Assembly: GCF_019175285.1 (NCBI RefSeq)
Contig: NC_056527.1
Location: forward strand, 124,000,112-124,064,111
Source of the DNA: Sceloporus undulatus
Lineage: Eukaryota > Chordata > Lepidosauria > Squamata > Phrynosomatidae
Direction of reading: 5' to 3'
DNA length: 64,000 bases
Within the stretch, counting starts at the first letter, position 1. The number at the start of each line of letters is the position of its first letter. The notes beneath the pieces were generated by a model that saw nothing but the letters and a program-made list of their open reading frames with translations, was not told where the DNA came from and made no database searches. Both the position numbers and the translations under genes were made by a program. Positions 32,101-41,347 of this stretch are shown here, in pieces.

Positions 32101-35100
32101 AGTGATCCCAAGATCCGGAAAGCAATGAGAGAAGAGGAAAACCTGTTGCAAAATAAGGCGGATTATTAGATCTCTGAGATGGGATAGGCGGAAAGTAGAT
32201 TTTGGGGTGATCTGCAGTAGACCATCAATAAGTCTCTATCTTTTCAGTTACCAGATCCTGTCAGGACTTGGAAGCTAAGCAGGGTCATCCCTGGTTAGTC
32301 CTAGGATGGAGAACACCAACAAATCTACATTTTGGAGGAAGGAACTGGCAAAAGCATCTCTGAATATTCCTTACTAAGAAAACCTTATAAAAATTCATGG
32401 GGTTGCCATAGGTTGGCAGGTGGCTTGAAAGGCAAGACAGACAGACACAGTATTAAAGCATTGCTGTTTGTTGCAATAAATCATTTCCCCCCATTTCCAG
32501 ATTTCAAAATATTTGTGTTTTAAAAGAAATGTTGGGAAATTAGAAAACGAATAGTCCCATCTTTTAAAAAAGCTTGGTGTGCAGGTAGCATTGCTTGCTT
32601 GGCATTTAAACAAGATAATAGCAAGATAGAAGCTGCATGTTGCCACACACACAGGTCCCTGAATCACAGAGCAACTCTTCATGAGAGTATTGAGAAGGTT
32701 GTTGTTTTTGAATTCACTGGAATGTACTCTTAGAAAAGGGAGTATAGGATTCCAGCTAGATGTGGCATCTTTGTGCCGTCCAGTGAAGGGAAGTGTGGGG
32801 AAGAGAGAAAACATCCATATTATTGTAAACAGCAAGGCTTAGGAATTGCCTTTTAAGGCCTAAATTGCATGTTTCTGAACAGACAGAACAGAGAACTGAA
32901 CATTCCTGGGTTGGAGATTACCCCAGGAGCCTGTAGCTGGTGTGGTCCAAAGGAATTTGATGCAGTCACAGTGTGGAAACTAAACAGGTCTGGGTCTGGT
33001 TGGTGCTTGTAGGGGAGATTGTTGGGGACAACGGGAGAGAACCACTCTTAAACTCCTGCTAGTTTACACCAGGTGAACTAGTATACCTTTGTGGTTTGAG
33101 TGTTGGACCAGGCTTCCATTCTCCGTTTGGCCATGAAACCCACTGGGTGACCTGGGCATCAGAGGATGGCAATGAAAAACCACCTCTGAACAAATCTTGC
33201 CAAGACAACCCCATGATAAGTTTGCCTTTTGTTCTTGCTAACCACCTTTGAGTCGACCTCAACTCATGGCGACCCTGTGGATGAGACACCTCCAAGACTC
33301 CCTGTCCAACACTGTTCTGCAAATCCATACCCGCGACCTCCTTAGATTTCATCCATGTAGCATGTGGCCTTACTCTCTTTCTACATCCATTGGACCAGTA
33401 TGGTCTGTAATAAAAGCTGCATCCCAGGTCCCAGTTGTGCTTTGGAGGCTGCTTTTCATGGTCGGAAAGCTCCTGGCTTTGAAAAGTGGCCTCCGAAGTA
33501 GTCCAACACTCAAACCATGACACCATGCTGGCTGAATTCATGGGACCATGTATGTTGCTCCTGTAGTTTTATCTTCCCAGGATCCATCCATGCTTTGAGG
33601 AAGGAAGTCTGGAGTAATGGGCTTATTTCAGACACACATACTGGGTTGGGCAGAGTGCCACTATTTCTGAGGCTCTCAAGGCTCTTAGTGCTTCCCCGAT
33701 TATTCATTTATTTCGCTCAAAATCCTCCACCTGCAATGTTGTCCTGTTTTCTGTCCCCCGGGGCTGTTTTCGGAGAGGCCTTTTATTAGCCAAGATGTAA
33801 ACTGGATGTTCCAGTTTATTCCTGGTTCCCCCCCCCCCCATCCTCTATTGGACCCAAAACACCTGGAGAAAGGAAACCTGTGGTCAAATCGCTTGGAAGC
33901 ATTTGAGCAAAATAAAATATAAAACGAATCATGCCTAAAAAACTGGTGTGTAACAAGGAGTGTGGCTTTCCAGGTCTCTCTGCGGGGGTTGGAAAACTAT
34001 GCAGGGTTCTAAACACATTTTGGGAAAGTTACTGTTTGGGTCTAAAATGCCCACAATTTCTCCTGGTCATGCTGAATTAATTGATTTCTTGGTGCAACTT
34101 GTAAAGGCTTTCCAAAAAGTCTGTATTAGTTAGCTTTCTCCTTCCCTTCCAGTTGTAGTGCCAGGGCTCACCTTCTGCTCTGCTCTGGCTAAAAGTGAAT
34201 AGGCTAGATTAAATGTTCCTTATCCCACCTGCCTAAATAAGTGAGAAGGAATAATGCCCCCATTATTCCACCTTGCTCTGGAAACAGTCCCTATAGCTTA
34301 AGATTTGTGTCTTACTTTCCAAACAGGAAACTATATTTTCTCTGTATGTCTTTGAATGACAAGCTGTAGATGGTACTTAATGGATGAATCTTAATGACAT
34401 CACCAAGGGCTGTCTCTAGGTTTCAGGGTTTGACCTAGAAACCTCAGGGCTGTACCCAGTCTTGATCTGGGGAGGAAAAGAGGGCAACAGACAAATAGTT
34501 AGTGTCTGACCATGTTGGGTTGCATGTAGCTCCTGGCAGATTAGTCTCTTGACTAAAAGCGAAAGAAAGAAAGAAAGAAAGTTGTACCTTGGCTCCATGT
34601 GAGAAAGGAGTCTGAAATGAGAAGTGTTAGTGGCAGGTGACACATGCCAGCCCAAGGTCCCTGTGTAATCTCTTTCTGTACAAGTTATTTTGCTGCTATC
34701 CCCTATCTGAAGAGAAAGCCAACTCCTGCCTGAATCACACACGCATGAGGAATATTCTTGGAATGCGTCTGTTGCAAGCAGGCATATTTCTTCAGGAGTC
34801 AACCGTCTTCTTTCTCCGGGAGCATTGGGAAGGGGAGGGGTTGGGGTGGAGTTATTTGCAGGTAAGGCCCTGTATTTACCTAGTTTCAGGTGCAGGGCTT
34901 TCATTCTCTGTCGAAATGGGGGTGGCCCTTTCCTTACCTGTCCATGCTTCCTTTCTCAATTTCAGCTAGTGCCTGGAGATCGGGAGAGAGCTGCGTGGTA
35001 TTAACGTCGGTCAGCATGTACCGGAAGCTGCAGGATCCTCAAACAGAGATGTCCCTCAGGCTGGAGCTGGACGGCGGGATGACCCACAAGGTGGATCGAT

Positions 35101-38100
35101 GGGCCGAGGCCGGCTCCCCAACAGAAGATGAACCCCACCAGCTGAGCTTCTTGCCCAGCAGTGGTCGGCTCCTCAAATCCGAATCGGAGGACTCTGGGGT
35201 GGAGATGGCTAGTAATGATCACTCGCCTTCTACCCCGGTGGGTTCTGAGAAAAGCTTTTCCTTGGACTGTCTGGATGGCTTCCAACCATCGACAGAGGAT
35301 TCTTCACTGCCAGCTGCCCATCAGAGCTTCCCTGAAGAGAAAGGGCAGGATGTACCAGATCCTGTCCAGGATCGCACCTATCAACGCAGTCTCTCCATCA
35401 GCAAGAAATTGGCACAGGTGGTCCAACGATCACAAAAGCACCGCTTGCCTAGCCATTCTCCTCAGCCACCAAGTCAACGGCCCCGTAGCCTGATGGATTT
35501 GGAAGAGCTTAAGTGCTATCACTTGTCCCGGATGGAAAGCGTTGATGGGATTATGGACATGGCCAATGGAATAGATGACCGACCGCTATTTGGCTCCAGC
35601 ACTCCAGAAGAACACAGCACAGAGAAACAGGTAAGTGAGAGAAAAGATTGGGGTGTGTGTAGGTGCGTAGGTGCCTTCAAGCCACCTGTCAACTGATGGC
35701 GACTCCGTGAATTTTATAGGATCTTCTTAGCCATTTGGTGTGGCTTGGCTTTTCCTAGAATCTTTTTCAATGGGCATTCCCCCTTTCTTTCTTATTCCCC
35801 TTGTATTTGAAGATGGAACATTTGTGTGTAGAATGAAAACTGGAGTGGTCTCTTGTACCTTTAATGGTCTTAGAAGAGGGAAGTTCAAGCAACACCAGCT
35901 GCAAGTCCTCTTTCTAGACAACCACTGAAGGTACACAAGCCCTCCCCAGTTTTCACTCTGGCAACCCCAGCTGCAGGCAAGGAAGGAAGGAACGGGTCTA
36001 ACATGGGCTTTGCAGCGGAAAAAAGTGACTCTTGTTACTGACGGAGCATTCTTGAGTGTGCCAGGTAGCAGGTTGGCATTGAGGTTATCATGCTTTCCTG
36101 CTGTGACCTAATCTCACCTCCCACTATCTAGGTGGGGCAGTTTCATATGGGAAATAGTATTCATTCCGCCTTATGATGATATCTTGAGTAATTGCCTCTT
36201 TCTGGAATGTGGTGATGTCCTTGCCTTTAATAACAGGGGCACACACACACATATACATAGATACACACTCATACATACATAGATCAGAAACTTATACACA
36301 CACATACACACAAAAATAAATCAATATAGAGAGTGCTCTGTCTGTCTATTTCTTTCTTTTCCTTCCTTCTCTGACCGGAACCTGTTTTCAGAGGAGGGTG
36401 GCAGTGAAACTGCAAAATCCTTTGAGTTCAGCACTTGATTCATATGTGTTCTAGTTAGCAAAATAGCTATTAACACACCTAGTTAGGAACATAGGAAGCT
36501 GCTTTATTCTGAGTCAAACCTTATTCTGGGTCAAACTAGTCCAGTATCATTGGCACTGGCTGGCTATGACTCGCCAGGGTTTCATACAATTGTTCACAGG
36601 GCTCGAATCTGGGATTTCTTGCAACCAAACCATGGGCTCGCCCACTGAGTTATGGTCTCCCTCCCCAAAAAGTTAAAAGTCTAGTCTTTATTGATCTGAG
36701 TAGAGGGGCAGTTTAAAATGATTCATAGGATTGTGTGTGTGTGTGTTCAAGTCACTTCTTGACTTGCGGTGACTCCATAAAGAATACTCAGAAAGAATAT
36801 AATACACTAGTATTATATTTAGTGCAATACTTAGACTAAATCAGATTATCTGGCAGTGCTGTTTAGGTTCTTTCCCAGTCCTACCTGGCAATGCCAGGGT
36901 GATGTTATATATCCAATACATTAGCATCTAGTATATCTGGGCCTGAGAGCCAGTGTGTTGTAATAGTTTGAGTGCTGGATTACAGCTGGGGAGAGTAGCT
37001 TGGCCATGAAACCCACTGGATGATCTTGGGCAAATCGTATGCTCTCAGCTTCAGGGCAAGGCAATGGCAAGCCTCTTTTGAACAAATCATGTCAAGAAAA
37101 TCCCATGGTAGGTTTGCCTTAGAGTTGCCATACATCAGAGATGACATGAAGGCACACAATAACAGATATGGGAGTCTTGAATCATCTGCAATCCAAGCTT
37201 ACTTCCAGACTAGAAAATGGAGGTTTTGCCATAAGAAGTAATGTTAAAATCATATATTTCCAAATATCAGGCAAACTGTCCTGGAGAGGACATTCCAACA
37301 TATGGAGGCTACCACTGAAAGGGTCTGTGAGTAGCTGTAGACTGAATTTCAATACAAAAAAGCTTTCAGATGGTTCTCGCTCATTGCCAGTGATCTTAGG
37401 ATATGAGCAGGAGTGTATGGGAGATGAGGATCCTCCAGTCACCGTGGCCTTAAGGCATGGATCATATTTCGGTTAAAAACCAGCGTTTTGCAACAACCTT
37501 TCCATGAAGGTTCTGCGTAAATGCCCTTGTGTGGTTGCTGTGAATTGCGCTACTGGACTCTGTGTGTTTGTGTGTGAAGTTCCTCTGTGTTAGGTGCCAT
37601 GAAAGGCCGGTCCTACCATTGCCTGCCTGAGGCTGTGGATTTTGAATGTTCCAAAAAGACAACAAATTGTTTGCTAGTAAGTTTGTTGTTGTTATATTTT
37701 TACTGCCAGGAATGGGGAGAGGTTCTTGCTAGATTTTCTACAGCACGTGCCAAAATAACTTGGCTGAGTTTGAGTGTTATGCACTTGACTTCGGTGAGGA
37801 AGCAGTTGGGGGTGTGTGTCCTATTTTGCAGGCTTCTACCTGCCAAATTGTATCTCAAAGGGCACAATGGAAGCCCAATGTCTCTAGTAACCAAAATCTG
37901 GAGAACTTTACATTTTTGGACTATTAACTTCCAGTATTTTTCCAGTATTAGTTAAGGTAGCTAGGGGACGGGAGGTGTAGTCCAAACCCTAATTCTTCCA
38001 AGCTCTGATGGCAACCTAAAACTGTCCTGTGATGGGTTGGCAATGTAAAGTTTGGTTATGATTGACTATTTAAAGATCAGGAAAATGCCATGTTTGTGTT

Positions 38101-39810
38101 GCAAACCCCCCCCCCCCATATATTCATGTGTTGCATGGATATTAATATTTACTCTTTGTGTGGATATTACAGTATTTGTAATCTATTGGTTCACTGCAGA
38201 AGCATGCTCAGTCTATATACTCATTCTTTCTCTTTCTGAACGTCTATCTTGAGTTCGACACTGCTTTGATTACTAAAGGTGGTTCATTATATTGCTGTTG
38301 GGGCAACCACCCCCTTGCTTACTTCTCCCTTGACTCCAGATTCGTTGTGTTTGGCTGTGAATAATCATATGTTATCATCTTATGATGTCTTGTCATGGTT
38401 CCTCCCCTAGGTGCTGGATGACCCTTCACTTGCCATGCCTGGACAGGGTCTGCGATACCTGGAGCACATCTGTCAGATGCTGGAGAAGATTGCCCACCTG
38501 CAGCGAGCCAACCTGCGGCTTCAACATCAGCAAAAGATGATGGAGTGCCAGATCCGGGCTCAGAAATTAGAGAATGTAAGAAAAGATTGCAACCCTAAGC
38601 CTATTCTGTTGTTGTTGTGCGCTTTCGAGTCATTTCCCACTTATGGCAACCCCAAGGTGAACCTATCATGTTGTTTTGGACAAGATTTGTTCAGAAGGGG
38701 GTTGCCATTGCCTTCCTCTGAGGCTGAGAGACTGTGACTTGCCCAGGGTCACCCAGTGGGATTCATGGCCAAGTAGGGAATCAAACCCTGGTCTCCAGAG
38801 TCATAGTGCAACACTCAAACTGCTGTGCCACATTGACTTCTTTACTAGAAACAAAACCCCACCAAAATGCATTTTGTAGATAGAAGAGATCTTCTAAAAA
38901 ATAGGGAACTGGAGGATAGGGAAACAGACTAGTCAATAGTATCACTAGTCTTCTTGGGGGAGGTAACTGGAAGGGACTGTGTTAATGTGACTGTTTGTTT
39001 TGTGCTTTTATCCCTTTCTCCTGAGAGCTGGATTCATGGTTTTTCTTCTTTCCTTCCCTTTCACCCTTCCCCTGACATTTTATCCCAATGAAAACCCTTT
39101 GGCCTAGATTAGGCTGAGAGTCAGTGATATAACTTGTTGCATAATAGGTCTATAATACTGCAGGTTCCCAGGTGCCACCCCCACACTTTCACCACTTTTG
39201 TGGTTTAATCCAAACTCCTGAGGGCCTCTGACTTCAAAGTCTTCGTATAGACTCTACTCTTTTTGCAGCTGAATAGCATCCCTCCACCTTTCTGAGAATG
39301 GCTTTTCTTCAACTGATACCATTTTGTTCACTAGGAGGGCTTTTCTGAAGAAACGTCAGAAGGCTCTGGGATGGCGAGAGTAGGACCCCAGCCGGAGAAT
39401 CCAGCAGCTTCGGAAATGGAGGAAGAGACAGAGAGGGAGGTTGATTCACCAGCCGCCTGGCATCCCCACCACTTTCGGGCACGTTCTGCTTCAGATACAC
39501 GGGAGCTACGGAGCCCAGCCCGAAACCTTGGTGAGTAACCACTGCTTAGTCTGAATGGGGAGCTATTTTGGTAGTTCATAGAGTCACCGAGTTGGAAGAC
39601 AGAGTTGAAATCATAGAGTTGGAAAACTTCCCAGTTTTCCTAAACTGGAAGTGGACTTGTGTTGGCATAATTTGAACAATAAAACAAAGTAACAATGGAA
39701 TCAAATAAAACCCAATCTAATTAAAAATATTATATAAAATTATCTTTAGGATATATGCATAAGATGTCACATATGTAAATTTTGTTTGGGTCCTATCTCC
39801 ATGATATCTT

Positions 39811-39853
<43 letters not shown>

Positions 39854-41347
39854 ATAGGTAATCCAAAATCCAGAAAAGGCGTAGGGCACTTGTCAGTGTT
39901 CCTAAAAATGCAGGATGGTGTTGGGCTAACAAAACCCTTATTCTTCCAACAGGGAACAGGCCTGACTGCCCTAGGAAGTCTGCAGCTCACTTTGCCAGCT
40001 CTCCTAGCCTTTTGGATCAGTTGGATGGTGGCTCTCGTACGTTGCCAGTGGGCATAAAGATCAAGGTAGGCTGGACACTTCGGTTGGGGTATAAATTAGT
40101 TATTTCTAAGTGTACAGAAAGGTGTTTTAAAAAATACCATGGACTGTTAAGCAGGACTGATGATAATAAGTGGACTTGGAGATCTTTCATAGAGTTGCAA
40201 TAGATTGAAATTGACTTGATAGCAGTTAACAACAATGTCCTTGCCTAAAGAGACTTTTGGGGATGATGAGCATCATGAAGCAGGCAGGCAGGTTATGTAT
40301 CTTCTCCCGCATTTTCTACACTTCAGTAAAATCACAAGCAGAGGGACAAGCCATTGGTTTCATGTTGCCTGTGGAGAGTTTATGCAGGCTAAGAGGCTTC
40401 CGACAATAACACACTACACTAATAGTGCTATTATTCCACTTTATAACTGCTATGACTGCCTCCACTTTTCACTTTCCATTTGGTCACTCTCTCCATCCTC
40501 TGCCTCTTTTCAGAATGAACATTCACACTGGAGCAAAGTCAGAGTTCTAATCAACAGGATGAAAAGGAAGTCTGTGCGGACCAATGAACCAAGTTCTCCT
40601 TGCAAACCCGCATCTAGCAGCAGCAGAAGACAGTGTGGGTAAGTTGCTGCTTTGGGGATGAGGCACTGGAGACTCTTGATCGGATTTTGAGGGTGCCCCT
40701 CTCCCCCATTCCACCCATGGAGGGGAAGTTATGGGGTCCTCTGTGGGTTCTTCCAACCTGGACTTTTTAAACACCACAAGTGGGCAATGTGTCACCTATA
40801 GGTGCTGTCAGACTGCTGCTCCCACTACCTCTTTGCATTAGCAATGTTGGTTAGGGCTTCTGGGAACTGGAGTCCCAAGAACAACTGGACAGCCATAAGT
40901 TATGCAACCCCTGGTTTATAAAGGAGAATGTGCTTTGGGCAGGAGGCAGAAGACAAGCCCAGGACCTTTCCAAACCGTTGTGCAATTATATGCCCCGACA
41001 CCTGTCATGATGACTGATGGAACCAGTCATTATGTAATATTATGTTAACAGCCCATACTATTGTGTAAAGGTGGAAAATGGGGAATTAACTGAGTTGTGT
41101 TTCCAGCTTCCCCAGAGTTTGGGAACAAACTCTGCTAATAACTGTATGGTACTTTGGATGTATAACTGGCCTGACTTACAAACATTCCATGGAATGGATA
41201 GCTTCTCCAACCTGATTTTTTTCCTCCTTATTTTTCTCTTACAGAGCAGACATTGCTTTCGACAGACAAGAATCTCAACACAAGCGACATTTTCTGCCCT
41301 CTCTGGGGGCAAAGAAGCGCCACTCCAAACACCTTTCCATTCGGTGA
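23136..41347 (+). CDS. C8orf58: C8orf58 homologue, complete, seven coding exons
   Basis: The coding exons are 23136-23184, 34966-35630, 38411-38575, 39335-39530, 39953-40065, 40514-40638 and 41245-41347, giving about 471 residues against about 365 in human. Blocks shared with human C8orf58 are the N-terminus (MLRRRRVFSVEP against MLGRRRVFAVEP), CVVLTSVSMYRKLQDP, DSGVEM, a helical stretch PGQGLRYLEHICQMLEKIA, HSHWSKVRVLINRMKRKS and the C-terminus HFLPSLGAKKRHSKHLSI. The ATG has A at -3. No enzymatic domain, signal peptide or membrane segment is visible; the protein is acidic and Ser-rich with basic ends and a probable amphipathic helix in the middle. The function is not known and none is proposed. 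It lies between PDLIM2 and CCAR2 on the same strand, as in human. Confidence 0.92.
23268..23345 (-). repeat. CR1-like LINE 3' end fragment
   Basis: gaatcatcgaatcagaagac and gttggaagagacctcaaggg resemble the reverse strand of the amniote CR1 3' terminus. Confidence 0.55.
23443..24010 (+). repeat. Three tandem ~190 bp units derived from foldback A
   Basis: tctcaaag plus a cloudy agtctg / gaatcaat / gtagagag / acaagatctctctgcatac series starts at 23443, 23632 and 23823 (periods 189 and 191). Each unit carries a left and a right arm of foldback A joined by a T-rich spacer (ttttcatttttttctcc type). Confidence 0.75.
24102..24300 (-). repeat. SINE scrap, (GAT)n/(AAT)n and L2/CR1-like LINE tail
   Basis: A short Sauria SINE end (ctgtgtgccaccaagtcatt), then gatgat and aataat runs at 24136-24180, then atttatattccgcttaatc, the reverse of the LINE tail seen at 45340-45415. 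Confidence 0.6.
24325..24535 (-). repeat. Sauria SINE, near full length
   Basis: gtggagtgccttcaagttgt, ggctgagagagtgtgacttg, tttgaaccctggtctccaga and ccactacaccagctggctct. Confidence 0.9.
24536..24625 (+). mobile_element. Foldback family B, right half
   Basis: acaaaccctaggattcccc, accatagcaattgaagtgg and actgcaattctg match the right half at 10490-10610. Confidence 0.55.
24885..24980 (-). repeat. CR1-like LINE 3' end
   Basis: agaatcatagaatcatagag is the reverse of the CR1 terminal ATTCTATGAT repeat, followed by gccatccagtccaaccccct and gccatgcaggaac. Confidence 0.75.
25182..25412 (-). repeat. Sauria SINE, near full length
   Basis: gtgccgtcatgttgtttccg, cttatggtgaccctaaggcg, ggattcgaaccctgatcttc and caaaccattatgccacgctg. 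Confidence 0.9.
26818..26946 (-). repeat. Sauria SINE, truncated
   Basis: ttgtcgtgggccgtcaagtc, cttatggcaaccttaaggcg and gctgagagagtgtgactcac. Confidence 0.85.
27055..27152 (+). repeat. L2/CR1-like LINE tail
   Basis: attgtaagctacttccagtc ... ggaatattaataaat with a caacaacaa end, comparable with 45340-45415. Confidence 0.5.
27551..27739 (+). mobile_element. Tigger/pogo-like MITE
   Basis: Ends CAGTGGGCCCTTG and rc CAGTTGGCACTC, flanked by TA on both sides (27549-27550, 27740-27741). Related to 11206-11379. Confidence 0.65.
28180..28325 (-). repeat. Sauria SINE, truncated
   Basis: gttatgtgccttgaagtcct, cttatggcaaccctaaagtg and cctctgaggctgagagagtg. Confidence 0.88.
29029..29171 (+). mobile_element. 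Foldback family C (hAT-like MITE)
   Basis: cagggattcccaaacattag mirrors aaagttagagaatccctg; inner gggagttgaagtccaaaaca is typical. Confidence 0.65.
29330..29748. repeat. CpG-rich segment of unknown origin
   Basis: CpG-containing stretches (gcgcaatggcaagcgacc, gcgcttgcgctcggggg) stand out from their AT-rich surroundings. Three overlapping + open frames (longest 107 codons at 29493-29816) have no recognisable domain. A young transposable-element fragment is my best guess; it is not identified. Confidence 0.35.
29755..29960 (+). repeat. Sauria SINE, full length
   Basis: tggtttgagtcttggactac, ggcaatgaaacccacctt, aacaaatcttgccaagaaaa and ttgccataagtcagaaatga. Confidence 0.92.
30518..30625 (+). 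repeat. Unclassified interspersed repeat (same family as 16440)
   Basis: gatacctttattggtcaacc, gaaatgcacaatatacttgt and ggccaacacagctacccctg. Confidence 0.5.
30690..30772 (+). mobile_element. Foldback family A, left arm
   Basis: gcagagatagccatatgagt and atagtagcacctttgagact. Confidence 0.6.
31045..31125 (-). repeat. L2/CR1-like LINE tail
   Basis: aataataataataat run then tttatatcccgcctcttccg, the reverse of a LINE tail common in squamates. Confidence 0.6.
32245..32445 (+). repeat. 5S-Sauria-type SINE (5S rRNA-derived)
   Basis: ggaagctaagcagggtcat and ccctggttagtcctaggatg match internal 5S rRNA; ggaactggcaaaagcatctc, gttgccataggttgg and a short acag tail follow. Less decayed in the head than the copy at 4830. 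Confidence 0.8.
33085..33535. repeat. Sauria SINE (+), BovB-like end (-) and Sauria SINE head (-), back to back
   Basis: 33085-33232 is a + SINE (gccatgaaacccactgggtg, aacaaatcttgccaagacaa). 33233-33400 is a BovB-like 3' end in reverse (ctcaactcatggcgaccctg). 33480-33535 is the head of a - SINE (tccaacactcaaaccatgac). Confidence 0.7.
34966..35630 (+). CDS. C8orf58: C8orf58 coding exon 2 (large)
   Basis: The acceptor is caatttcag and the donor AAACAG|gtaagt. The first two bases complete an Ala codon and 221 codons follow. It carries ESCVVLTSVSMYRKLQ, EDSGVEMASND, SFSLDCLDGF and a basic segment SISKKLAQVVQRSQKHR. The first two are conserved in human. The exon is longer than the matching human sequence, mainly in Ser/Pro-rich parts. 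Confidence 0.92.
35655..35735 (-). repeat. SINE 3' tail in C8orf58 intron 2
   Basis: ggtgccttcaagccacctgt and ctgatggcgactccgtgaat form the 3' end of a SINE or BovB-type element, 25 bases after the donor of exon 2. Confidence 0.6.
36485..36665 (-). repeat. tRNA-derived SINE of another family
   Basis: gttaggaacataggaagctg at the 3' side and a reversed tRNA head (ggctcgaatctgggatttc, gggctcgcccactgagttat). Similar SINEs occur in lizards; I cannot name it. Confidence 0.6.
36945..37163 (+). repeat. Sauria SINE, full length
   Basis: agccagtgtgttgtaatagt, tggccatgaaacccactgg, gaacaaatcatgtcaagaaa and cagagatgacatgaaggcac. Confidence 0.9.
38411..38575 (+). CDS. C8orf58: C8orf58 coding exon 3 (helical core)
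   Basis: The acceptor is cctcccctag and the donor GAGAAT|gtaaga; 55 codons in phase 0. MPGQGLRYLEHICQMLEK and the following HLQRANLRLQHQQ match human LPGQGLRYLEHLCLVLEQM and LQQLYLQLRIQ. Heptad-like Leu spacing suggests a coiled coil. Confidence 0.95.
38603..38836 (-). repeat. Sauria SINE, full length, in C8orf58 intron 3
   Basis: ttctgttgttgttgtgcgct to caaactgctgtgccacattg, all parts present. It starts 27 bases after the donor of exon 3. Confidence 0.92.
38837..39334. other. C8orf58: C8orf58 intron 3, rest
   Basis: Nothing recognised. Confidence 0.5.
39335..39530 (+). CDS. C8orf58: C8orf58 coding exon 4
   Basis: The acceptor is gttcactag and the donor CCTTG|gtgagt; 65 codons plus one base. 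It encodes an acidic stretch (SEMEEETEREVDSP) followed by a basic one (HHFRARSASDTRELRS). Little human similarity; the call rests on frame, phase and position. Confidence 0.8.
39577..39640 (-). repeat. CR1-like 3' end scrap
   Basis: gttcatagagtcaccgagtt and gaaatcatagagttgg resemble the CR1 terminus in reverse. Confidence 0.45.
39813..39849. repeat. (GT)n microsatellite
   Basis: About 18 uninterrupted GT units in C8orf58 intron 4. Confidence 0.95.
39953..40065 (+). CDS. C8orf58: C8orf58 coding exon 5
   Basis: The acceptor is cttccaacag and the donor ATCAAG|gtaggc. It encodes NRPDCPRKSAAHFASSPSLL and then DQLDGGSRTLPVGIKIK, in phase with both neighbours. Weakly conserved linker before the HW-KV block. 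Confidence 0.8.
40085..40232 (+). mobile_element. BovB-like LINE 3' end
   Basis: gtggacttggagatctttca, agagttgcaatagattgaa and gcagttaacaacaat match the end of 17740-18473. It starts 19 bases after the donor of exon 5. Confidence 0.65.
40514..40638 (+). CDS. C8orf58: C8orf58 coding exon 6 (HW-KVRVLINR block)
   Basis: The acceptor is cctcttttcag and the donor TGTGG|gtaagt. NEHSHWSKVRVLINRMKRKS matches human ISHWDKVKVLLNRICRRS. Basic and probably helical. Confidence 0.94.
40797..40912 (+). mobile_element. Foldback C-like repeat, degenerate
   Basis: ctataggtgctgtcagactg and gggcttctgggaactggagt resemble the family C core. Confidence 0.4.
41245..41347 (+). CDS. C8orf58: C8orf58 last coding exon
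   Basis: The acceptor is tctcttacag and the stop TGA is at 41345-41347. The end KRHFLPSLGAKKRHSKHLSI plus R matches human HRKTFMPSLVVKKQRAKNLS. A short basic, highly conserved C-terminus. Confidence 0.95.

Larger units (their letters stand above)
23185..34965. other. C8orf58: C8orf58 intron 1 (11.8 kb), repeat-rich
   Basis: Between coding exons 1 and 2. The repeats in it are listed separately. Long parts (25416-26815, 28326-29025, 31345-32240, 33540-34965) show no exon and no repeat I can name, apart from C10, (TA)n and (AAAG)n runs. Confidence 0.6.
35736..38410. other. C8orf58: C8orf58 intron 2
   Basis: Contains AC/AT simple repeats at about 36239-36312, the SINEs listed at 36485 and 36945, and no exon I can support. 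Confidence 0.55.

Noticed and set aside
33059-33541. 160-codon minus-strand open frame
   Set aside because: It is translated Sauria SINE and BovB end sequence.
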